Assembly: GCA_018389105.1 (NCBI GenBank)
Contig: JACATO010002137.1
Coordinates: forward strand, 124,001 to 188,000
Source of the DNA: Nautilus pompilius
Lineage: Eukaryota; Mollusca; Cephalopoda; Nautilida; Nautilidae
Length of the DNA stretch: 64,000 nucleotides
Direction of reading: 5' to 3'
Shown here: positions 12,344 to 23,700 of the stretch, in pieces
How positions within the stretch are numbered: the stretch's first letter is position 1
How the letters are laid out: the number at the start of each line of letters is the position of its first letter
The notes under the pieces: model-generated
Database searches by the model: none
Told to the model about the DNA's origin: nothing
Seen by the model: the letters and a program-made list of their open reading frames with translations, nothing else
Program-made: the position numbers and the translations under genes

Positions 12344-13990
12344 GCAATGACTTGACTGGGATATTGATTCAGCACTTGTAGAATATATGCCACAGATCAC
12401 AAGCGGCTGCCGTCCGCCTTTATAAACTTAACCAGTTAATTAGTAAATGGATGGCTGCAGATGCCATTTGTTGTGATTGCAGCCAACTATAGTTTTATAA
12501 TGTAGCTCATAGATTATTCATAATATTCGGTAAGAAATCTGCTGATTCTTTTGTAAACTTATATGGTCTATAAACAGTTGTTATTTTATTTATACAGGCT
12601 GACATTTATATTCTTTACTGTCCGTGTTCCCCTGCCTATATGAGTAATAAGTAAAGGACACTGCAAGTTAATAAGACAGCACTAATAACATTCGCCATAC
12701 TCTTCTCTCTTGAAAGAAATCTTTATTCATTTCTAGAACTTTACAAATGTTTTCTTTCTGAGAATAGGTTGGCTAGTAACAATGTGAAAAACGAATACTT
12801 CTAAAACATCTAATTCTGAAATCCAAGTTATTTTAAAAACCTCTTACCTACTTTCCCCATTTGAATGGGAGCATTCATTCCATGAAAAAGTACATTTCAA
12901 CAAACTTTAATCTGTTGAGAAACAATGGGAACTTTCTTTGTAATAAAAGAAATTTTCAAAAGATTCATGTAGATCCTTCACAGCCAAGGTTTCTTTTTTG
13001 TCTATTTTAACAGAAATATGGGTTTCTCTCACCATCATTTTAACATTTTATCTCTGATAAATCTACAAATGAAAAAAAGGATTAAAGCATCAAATATATG
13101 AGGGGATTGGAAGTTCTCTGGAAATAAAATAGTTTCCTTAATATTTAGTGCTGTTTTTAGACCAGCTATATATAAAAATAAGTAGCCAGCTACCAATGTC
13201 TCTTTTAATCCAGATCATTATATATTTCACCTGGAACTAGAATGTACAGACCCCACACATCTAAGTATACTTGTTTCAGATGTATGCAAGTTATGGTTTA
13301 TTGAAAATGTATAAGTTTATATGTTTAACCTTTAATTTATTCTTTAATGTAAAATGATAAAATATAGTTAAATTTAGTTATATTAGTTATTTTTCATAAC
13401 TTTTGACAATTAAAATTGCAATGCAAAAAAATCCTTTTACACTAAACACTGACAAGTTGCAAATTAAATGTTTAAGAGATGATGATCATATGACGATAAT
13501 TCTATTTTTTTGTGTGTAATTATCTTAGCCATTAGTTATAACAAAGCTAATTAGTCTGGTGCACTGATGCATGATCTGGGAACATTCTAGCCTTAATGAT
13601 CTACTTTTAACCAAGTATATTTTTTAAAGCTTAGTGACAGTAATTTCTGTAATCTTATTTCTAATGTTCGGCCATGGTAATAAAACCTTTTAAAAAGAAA
13701 TTTAAATGCAGTTAAATTACATTTGTTAAAATATCAACTTAAGTAAATCTTAGCAGTTTTTTGTGAGATTGTATCTGGTTATGAAATATAATATTTAACA
13801 ACTGGAATACTCTACAAGATTTAAAAGTTATTAATATATCGTTTACAATAGATCACGTATGTATTCCAAGCACTTGATTTCCTTGTTTTAAAGAAATAAC
13901 TTTCCATTTTCATCAATGCAAACTTTTAAATATATATATATATATTTTTTTTAATTATTACTTATTTATTATATTATTTCTAACCGGTCT
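12342..13990. other. AT-rich intergenic DNA, no gene seen
   Basis: Long AT-rich stretch with stops in all frames and no convincing exon or repeat boundary. Short (TA)n runs occur near 13930-13945. It lies between the 10-12 kb promoter zone and the DCAF15 promoter. Confidence 0.6.
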
Positions 13991-13999
13991 AGTGTGTGA

Positions 14000-14222
14000 A
14001 ATAAAGTTCGAACATCTAGCTACTGAAAGTCATAATTACTATGGACGTTCATATCGAATCCGGCTTGAGATGGGGTCCACTGCATCCCATGTGCCTCACC
14101 TTGGTCGCTTAGCAGTAAGATGTCGCTCGCCGTATTATGGCTTCTAAAGCCACGAACGGTTTTGTCCGATGCTGTTGTAAGACGATTTCTGGAGAATAAA
14201 GAAAACAAACAAACAAACAAAC
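14000..14222 (+). mobile_element. Probable retroposon 3' end with (AAAC)n tail
   Basis: A sequence of more balanced composition than its flanks ends in GGAGAATAAAG followed by about five AAAC units at 14202-14222, the tail form left by non-LTR retrotransposons or SINEs. It sits about 0.5 kb upstream of the DCAF15 start codon. Class undetermined. Confidence 0.45.
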
Positions 14223-14639
14223 ATGCTACTTTATCAGGGAATATATATATATAGAGAGAGAGAGGAAAACTCAGTCGGTCTGACTCTGTGCTGTAGCTGG
14301 TGAGTCAGCCAATTAAAAGAAAATTTCTTTGTGAACAAATTTCAATTATGCAGATCTGTTAAAAATGTGTTTTTCTTCCAGAAAAGGAAAAAAAGAGGGG
14401 TTCCATCCCTAACCCCACCCCCCTTTCCTTCCTAAAAGCGGGTTTTGCGAACCCTTTGTTGTTGTTTATGTGAAATGTCAAATTCAAAATATATTTAAAA
14501 AAAAAAAGAAAAAGATGCTGCTGCTGTAGAAAGTAGACTGGAAGCCACGAAAGAGTTAAACTTATGTTTTCGACAAAAAAAGAGATGGTTTTGTCGGTTG
14601 TTTTGTTTTCTAAAGAGAGAGTTTATTAAACAAACGGAC

Positions 14640-14737
14640 GTCTTCTCTCCTCTGCATCATCATCATCACACAGATGGAGAGAAAGAAAGGCGACCCTAAC
14701 GACATCTGGCGGTCACATGACTGAATATTCAAAGCAA
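14640..14737 (+). promoter_or_regulatory. DCAF15 core promoter with E-box/CLEAR-like and YY1-like sites
   Basis: GTCACATGAC at 14712-14721 matches the palindromic M/E-box bound by MiT/TFE and USF factors. The start codon itself lies in AAATGGCGGCC (14736-14746), the classic YY1 motif that often overlaps start codons of housekeeping genes. The region passes into CpG-rich DNA downstream (to about 15470). No TATA box is evident. Confidence 0.5.
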
Positions 14738-17700
14738 ATGGCGGCCTTGTGTAGTCGAATTAATGGCGGGAATCTCGTCGGTAAACTGCTGTTTAGGGAG
14801 GTAAGGCCGTGAATTTCCGCGACCTCTCGCTCGGTTGCCTGCAGCAGTGGCTTCCCGAGACGATGGCCCTTCCTTCCGATCCCTCAGTCCGTCTGCCTCT
14901 TCTGGGAGGCGCCGGATAACACTCCGCGGGTTGCGTGCTTCAGTGTCGTCTTCTCTTGGATTCGCTCGTCGTCTTTCGTGAAACCAAAGATCTCTCCCCC
15001 CCTCCCCCCCCGGCCCACGCGCGCTCCTTTTGTCTCCCTCCTCCGTTGTCCCCGTCTCTGTCTGATTCGTTTGCTCGCTGGACTGCGGGGCCGGATTCCG
15101 TGCCTCCCTCGTCGCGAGCAAAGCGGAAGGAAGAGAACGCTGCTGCTGCTTCCCCTGTCTCTTGTTTGCTTTGGGCCTCCCCCAGGGGGTTAGGGGTTAG
15201 GTGGGGTCTCAGCACCTGGCGAGCCGAGTGTCCCCCGAGGAGGGGGGGGGCGGTACAACTAGCACCATACCCACAGAACCAGTCGTCGCTGGTTCGATCT
15301 CTTCCTTCCTCACCGTGAAAAGGGAACCGACCCCCTAAACTCGGGACGGGTTCCGTCGGTGCTAAGCCAGACGTCTGGTGGCAGGCGGCATGGAGATAGA
15401 AAGTTGGTGAAAACGTTCACCCGGATGCCGAAGAAAGAGGAGGGGTCCATTGGACGTGTTTACCTACCTGCGCCTCACCTTCACCTGTCTGTTTTCACAC
15501 CTAACCAGACCCCTAAGGAATTAAATAGGTGATCACTTCTGAAGATTAGAAGCCTTTTGTGTTCTTTTTTATGCTCATTGGACTCATTGCCTGGAAGGGC
15601 CAGTTTTAACCCCCTCCTTTTGTTGTTGTTGCAGTTAAATTCAAGGTTTTAGGACAGTTAACAGAAACTAACTTCATTTGTGGATGACACTTGGTTACAG
15701 AATGTCCCCTGAATACATATCTGATGTGTGTGTGTGTGTGTGTTGGGGTCAGATTGTAAGCTGTCCTCAACTAATGATCCTTTTTTTAATACTTTTTGCA
15801 GTTTAAAAAAAACTATAGAAGCCCCTGCCTGCATATTATGTGATGTAGGCTCGGGGGGGGGGGGGGATACTAGGGAGTTGGCTGTTCAGCTTTTCTTCTA
15901 GGGGTGAGGGCGATTGTGGAATTTTGCAAATGCTTCTGGCTCGATCCCAGAATCACTATGTAATGTGCCTGTTCTTGTTGATGCAGGAGTATATAAAAAT
16001 CTGCAACAGCTGTCCCGTCTTTCAGTAAGTAGGGAGACATTCCCATAATGCAGTGCTGTGAAAGCCAAACCCTGCTAAGTCGCTCTTGCTAATTTGGAAA
16101 TTTTTCACCCGACTTGAAAAAAAGTTTTGGGTTTTTGGGGATTATTTCAGCATTGTAACCACTACTAAACTGCTGGTCATGCGTAGGGGACTAAATATCG
16201 AATGATATTTCAACACCCGCAGCCACTGAATTAGAAAATCACTTGTAGTCCTGCAGCCATAAGCTACAAAGATCAGCCTTTACAATATCAGAGAGATGCA
16301 TTCTGCTGGGAAATTTGACATGGCTAAACCCTATAATAATTGATGAATGCTTATATATAATGAATCACTGTCATTTTCTTATTCAAAAATAAATGTAAAG
16401 GATGTGTGTAAACTAGCTAAAGTTTTATCAGTGTTAAACTTTGTTTGAACAGGTCAGAGGCTCTGCACAGAGGCACAAAAAGGACAGAGCAAGAAAGTTT
16501 TTTCAGAAAATTCCAGGCCGGCTCTGTTTTAAGTTAACATCTCTAGTGCCGCAGATAGTCCTAGATGAAGGGTAAGGCTGTGTTTTGAAGACCCTTTTGT
16601 CAAAATTGTCCACTGCTCATTTGGTTGTCCTTTGTTGTTTTTTTAAATGGGAATTTTACAACTTACTTGTTTTTTGACATGGAAAACAAACAACAAGAAG
16701 GAGGAAGATTTTAGGAATCTGCTACTTTCCACAAAAATTAAATGTCCAAGTGGTCTGTTTTATTCTTGTAGGGTCTTTAGTGTATTAATCAAATTACGAA
16801 TTTATTATATTTATGGCCATAATAGCTTCCTGTCCCTTTGTAACTACTAAACCAAGGACTGATTGGGAAAACCATTCTGGATTAATATGGCTATTAAAAT
16901 TAGGCACACATTAGAATGCTTTAAGTTAGAGTTTTGCATGTTTTTCTTTCTTTAGACACTAGTATAAAAGCTGTACTTATGCAATTATGGAAACTTTCAT
17001 CAAATTGCAGCTATTTTCTAACTTACTTCTCTTTGGTTTTACTATAAAATCTTTAGAAATGCACTAACTTTAACATTGCCTGTATCCTTTGGTATATGAG
17101 TTAAGTTTTTCTGGGTCTTTAGCTAGAAAGCATATAAATTTGTGGAAAAAATGTTTTAAATATTTAAAAACTAGAAGATAGATATCAGTCATTTTGTTGA
17201 GGCTATTTTTTTCTAATTCAGTAATAACAAAGAACATGTGTTCATACCTATTTTGAGTAACCACTCAAGGAGAATTGTCAGGTAAGGCATAATGAACAGC
17301 CAACACATAGCCCATGTTTATATTATCATTGTAATATTTTAATAATGTATGTATATATATTAACGTTGAATATATTTACAGTGAGGTATAGTTAGTACCA
17401 AGATGTTTGTGCAAACCTAATTAATGTGCCCAGACTATATTAGAGTTCAATCTTGGTACACATTAGTATATTACAGTACATTACCCTTAACTTTTATGAT
17501 TTGTGTCAGACATCTCTATGACTGACACAATCTTCTATGGTCACAGCCTTGGGCTTTGCTAGATGTGGGGCCAAGTTGACATATTGAGGTGTTACTAAAA
17601 CTCATTCGGTGCTGTTTCATGTAACTTGTTTAGCATAGACTAATTAACATAAAACTTAATTATTGATTATTTTGTCAAGTAATGCTCCACAAAACAGTAT

Positions 17701-20700
17701 TTTCCCAGTGTTAGTTCCAAATAGTAATATGAAGGATGTACAGTCTGTGATATTGGCACTTATAAAAGCTGAATCTAGATGAGGCAAGATTATTATATTT
17801 TTGTTTTTAAGTAAAAAAAAAAAAAAAATTAGTGATGAAATGGCATGCCCATCTGTTTACTTCTGTACTTTGTCTTTGAATCATTTATTTTATAATGAAC
17901 TACTACAATTGGGACAGTTACAACTTAAAATTAAATGATTGTTTGTTTTTTTTTAAGAGAAGTAGGAACACTGATGAAGTTTTTTCAAAATATTACTAAA
18001 TATAATTTGTTTAAAAGTTCTGTTTTGTTATTTTTTTAACAGGTATGTTTTTCTAGGGTTCACAAAAGATGGCCAGTTTGTTGTGTCGTACTCCCTCCAG
18101 GTGGATGCTGATGAGCAAACTGGCTTTCCCGTCTATGTTTACAATTTACAGTGGTGGTGGTTCATACCGTACAGGCCATTGCAGAAGGTACGTCTGAGGC
18201 TTGGCCTGTGTTAAGGAGGTGGTGTTTAGCTAATCAGTGATGTGAGGTATTTAACCGCAATTTCATTTTTTTTTTGTTTTTATTTATGTATTTTTAAAAT
18301 ATTCGACCCTCTAGCACAAGTTTAGCCATGGGGTTCTTGTTAAGATTGTAATCCATTATGATAACAAATCATTATTAACCCTCTAGTAGCACAAGTTTAG
18401 CCATAGGGTCCTCATTAAGATGTAATCCATTGTAATGACAAATCTGTATATTGCTCTGGTCTTGTGTGTTTTGCATTGTGAGTGTATTGGCTAAATGTGC
18501 ATCCAGTTCAACACTTTTGCTAACTAGTACTAGGCTTGGCCAGGTGGTTCAGGTAAGGTAAAAACTGTTTTGGTATTGGGAGGGTTAAATGTTAGAAAAG
18601 CTGCTGAGTAGATTTAAAATGTTTTATTGGGATTCTATAAAAGTGGATGTTAGAAAACTTATTTGATGTTCTACTATACTAACATTAATCACTTTGGAAA
18701 AGTTGGGGATTTGTGAGTTTATTTAAGGGAAGAAGAAATAAATGGCTTGGAGATGTTTTTTTATGCACTCGATTAAATTTAATACATCCATCTATTTAGA
18801 AAAAGAAAATGCTTTATTTTATATTTTATTACTTTCATATAGTCAGTTAAATATTTAATTATTACTTTTAAGTACAGTAGGTTAAAAAATTTAATTTAAT
18901 CTTTTGTTAGTAATTCACAATATAAGTGGTGGTCTTAACAAATAACTTCCTGTTGTAGAACCTTTCGTCTTAGCTTTTTTGAAAGAAAAATTGCATATCT
19001 TAAAATAATTTGGGGGATTGAGTGTGAAAGATAGGTTGGATATTGCATTCGTTGTATTCCGTAATTTTTTTCTTGGTGCTACTTGAAGGGTTTGTAGAGT
19101 TAAAGATATTTCCTTGTTTTCAGATATCAGAGGTGAGACTCTTTGAAGAAGGCATAGTCCCTGATGTTTTTATTGCATTCTGTGAGTGGCCAGAAGATAC
19201 AACCAAAATACTGGTATATGGACACAGGTATGTAGATGCTAGGTCACGGCTTTTTTTTTTTGATATTGTGGAGTCAGTATTGTTATTTGGTCCCAGCTTT
19301 GTTAATACTGGGGAACCAGTGATACTTAATGTGCCCTGTTTTTGGTTGTAATAATGTTTACTCATAGATGCTTTTCAGTAGGCTTTTTGTATTTTTTGGC
19401 TTGTGCAAGTGGCTTGAACCTCTGACCCGTTGATGATGGTTGTCATTGCATTGGAAGGTTTTCCACTCTCTGCTGCTATTGTTCATTTCTGTTGCAGTTT
19501 GCCGAGAAGCAAGGAAGAAGGCTGCCAGTGCTTCATCACCATTACAGCTGTGCCATCTCTCGATACATGTGCTGAGTGTAGTGGCACTGAAACCAGTCTG
19601 GCTTCAGGTATGTGGACTAGTGATTTCCGGGGTTTCAATTTACCACATGGGTGCCACAAAATGGAAATGTAACAATTGGAACTTAATAGTTATACTACTA
19701 CTATTGAAAGAAGCTTTGTTTAATGGTTATAACTTGAGGTCAGTTTATAAACTGTTATCAAAAAATGTTAACAAATGTCTTTGCATAAAAAACAGATTTT
19801 TGTAAGTTTTTTTTTTTTTTTTAGTTTGAATTGTAACAAGATTTTAGAATGTGGAGGTATGTAGTCATCAAGTGGAACTTAATTGTGTCAGTATTTCTAG
19901 TTGGTGGAATTTGATATTCATTCAGCTGGGTTCTTTCTTTTTTTTCCTTTACAGAAATTTACACAAAAAGGAAAGGGAGATGTTTGAAACACAGTTTCTG
20001 TATTTACAGCAAGTATGAGTTGGCTCCACCCTTCCCTGCCTTTATTCCTAGGTTGCAGCTGAAGGCAGATGGTGTCGTTGTACTCAACACTGGAGATTCA
20101 CTTGTTGCTTTAAATGTGGGCATCAATCAGCCATTGAACCATTGCTGGAAGGCCCCAAGCAAACCAAACTCTTCTTCCGAAAACCTGAACAGTAGCTCTT
20201 TCATCAGTGAGACAGAGGAAGATATGTACTGCCAGCACAGGCCAGCTAAGAAACACGATATTTCACATGACATGGACTCCTCAAATGTTGGCCAGTCTGA
20301 ATATTCATTTCATCATCCTCACTGCATCCTCGGTCAGGCAGATTCCACTGTGAGTCGATCTGGTCATTGTTTAAAAACAAGCTCGTGGCACGATGTGAAC
20401 TGTAATAAACCGGATGGTGGTGGGCCGTGCCCACTGCTCTCTGATGACTCAGTGAAGAGCAGTCCATGTGATAGACACTTTCCTTGCAGCTGTTTTGAGC
20501 ACAAGCTGTCAGATAGGAAGTGCCGCATGAGGCGGTGCAGCGCCGTGGGAGACTGTAAGATTGACTGCTCAGTCTTCCAGCACAGCAGCATGCTGAACAC
20601 ACTTGAGGTGTGCGCCAATCCAGGCACCTGTCCCAAACAGAACTGTGAGAATGACATAAGGGATTCTTCCAGTCGATCATTGTCCCAGCAGTCGTTCTTT

Positions 20701-23700
20701 TCACCCAGTAACAGCAACAGCAGCACAACGACCAGCAGCAGTGAGAACATGCTGCTACACATGAATGAGTCTCGGTCTGTGTTCTTCTCTATCCGGAAGT
20801 TTACTTATTTGGAAGACAGTGGACTGGAATCCATCTTTGTTGTGGAAGGTAAGTGAAATTTGTATGACTTCAGGTTAGTTGGTTCTTTTCAAGATTAGAA
20901 CCTTTTCTTAAACAGTTCTTCAGAGCCCAGAAAACAAAGGTTCACTCATCCCTTATTTTCTTTTATCTTCAATTTTGATGGGGATTCTGATTTAGTGGAG
21001 AAATATGGTAATATTTGGCTCTTATGCTGCCATGTTGAATTTATACCCTTATGTTTGCTGATGTCATCTTTTCACAACACACGAGCGTGTCAGCTGACCT
21101 TTCTCCCTTGTTGGTCTACAGTGGTTCTCTTCACAGTTGTTCTTTATGTTTCAGATGATTTTGATCTGGCATATCGCAGTGTGTTGCCATTAGAAGTTCG
21201 TGGTAGTGGGTATAAATTAATGTCCTTGACCAAGCCAAATGGAGATGTTATCCAGGTAATTTGTCTTCTCTAGTTGTCTTTTGTTCAGTTCTTTGTTCCG
21301 CATCTGATTTCAGGGTTAAAGTTCGAGAAAATATTTTAAAAAAAAACAACAAACAACTATCTGCGCTCGCTCTTTCTCCCCCCCCCCCCCTCCCTGGGTG
21401 CTGGGTCACTGGCACAGTATTGAGTTGATACCCTGAAAATAAAGGGCTACTATAAGATGATGCAGCATTCAGTCAGAGCTGCAAAGTCAATTAATGTGCT
21501 TATTAGTAACACGCCTGACTAACCGTGTCAGTCTTTTGTTAAAAAACTAATAATGAAAAAGGGGGCTATTGGTCTCTTGTGCTGATTGACTGGTGTTTCA
21601 CATGCTTATTGCAGAGGAGTGGTGAAAGTGAAAACTGCATAATCTTATTGACAGGCCCCCTCCTGACCTAACACGCAGCAGTCAGCCAGCAGTACATTAA
21701 TACAGAAAGCAGCGTAACGTTTGCTGACAAGTTTGTCTTCTGTTCTAAAGCTCCAGCAGCGGCTGTTAGATTAGATTTCTTCTCACAAAATTAGAAAGAA
21801 AGAAAGAAAATAAATCTTGTGGTGGGTATGGGAGATATCTCTATCTTTCTCTCCCACACACACACACTCACATTTTATTATAACTCTCTGTCTATTATTG
21901 TAAACTTTGAGGGTGTTCCAATAAATTAAGACACGTATTTTTTTTTCCAGAAACCATTTATTGGCGCTTAAATGACATACAGGCTGTTTCTTCACACAAT
22001 CACCCTCTGCTTTACTAAAATACACTTCTTCCAGCTGTCCATGGTTTTCTATACTAGCAGCCTAGAATTTTGTTGATGCTTCATCTCTTTTGAAGGTGTG
22101 ACAGTGCCTTCCATGTAGAGCACTCCTCATTGTTGCATATGTAATGTTGGCAGGCATTTTTATGCTCGTTTTATCAAAAATTTATGTACGTATGTCAAGT
22201 TTCAAGGTTTCCCAAAGTTTTGCATTATAGAACATTGTGCCAATTTGTGGACTTTCCTGGACGGTGACTGTTATTGGACCCCTGCACTATATTGTGATGT
22301 CGTCCTGTGCAGAAAGTTGGGACTTCAATTTTTTGGTTTGCAGGAGAATCTGGGTGTTTTCATTCATTGCTCTGGTGCTTACTCTCTGGGTCCAAGTTTC
22401 ATTGTTGATCGTGATGTTAGAATTTAATTTCCTCTATATATAATTGGCCTGATAGATTGCAACAGATCATTGCTGAGGTCTTCCAGTAACGTTTTTAGCA
22501 CTTAATGGGGGCCCTCCTTTTGGAAATTCAATGTGTCATAGATGATTGAATAAACAGTGCTTACATTTGCTGAATGGGTTAATGCCTACTTGCCTGTCAT
22601 CCAGAATCAACCTCTCAACAAGCTGGCTGGAGTTGAAGCAAGTAGCAACTGGTCTTGACTTCTCACTGCAGCCAATCTATAGTTATTGCAATATTGTGGC
22701 ATTTTCTATAAACATCACTTGTTCTGATGTGGAAAACAAAAACTAATAACAAGAAGCTGTTCCTCACACAGGCATGACATGATCATAAAAGGAGCCACGT
22801 TTGTTAATCATCTGATATGTGCACCATCTAGACCAGGGGTCACCAAACTACGGCCTGCGGGCTGGATCAGGCCCGCCGACGGTACTTGCATTTGTGTGAT
22901 AAAACGGATGGAACACGAGATGTTGTGAAATAAAATTTTTAAAATTTTTTCATAGATAATTGACACATGGGCAAGAAGGCTCAGAAAAATTCCCCGGTCA
23001 AGGTGTTAATCGAACTGGTCTCTAGGCTGTTTTATTCACCCTTTATTATGGCTACTAAGAAAAGAAAAGTGGATGCCGAGTGTTGCGTTTTCAATGAAGA
23101 ATGGGGATTAAAGTACTTCTTTGTGGAAACAAAGGACCAGAAAGCTAGTTGCGTGGTATGCAGCGAAAGTGTTGCCGTTTTGAAAGAGTACAATCTTCGG
23201 CGTCACTATGAAACAAAACATCTATCAACATATTCAAAGTTTTCTGGAAAGTTACGCTCTGAAAAATATGAGTCCATGAAACGTGGTTTAGAAACTCAAA
23301 GAAATCTCTTCATGAGAAAGTTTGCTGAAGATGAATCTGTCACTCGTACAAGTTACAAAATAGTGCATAAGTTGGCAGAGCGAGGAAAACCGTTTACTGA
23401 TGGCAACTTCATCAAAGAGTGTATGATGGAAGCAGCAAATGACTTGTGTCCCGAGAAAGCCGATTTGTTTGGAAGTATCAGCCTTTCGGCAAGTTCAGTT
23501 GTGCGGAGAACAGAAGAACTTGGAGAGAACATAGTGCTACAGCAGTGTTACAGCTAGGTTTTCAAACGGGCATGGTAAATATTATAAAACAGGGCACATC
23601 GCGTGCAGTCACGGTGCGGAAGCATGGTATTGTGGGCACATTTATTTGCATTAATGACAAGACAAATTTGATAAATAACAGTTTAATACTAGTATGATGT

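Noticed and set aside
15287..15300. tRNA gene suggested by GGTTCGATC
   Set aside because: No cloverleaf or A box at proper spacing could be drawn.
14729..15318. Open frames of 70-130 codons on both strands in the CpG-rich DCAF15 5' region
   Set aside because: Compositional effect of GC-rich DNA; the DCAF15 start exon at 14738-14800 explains the conserved part.
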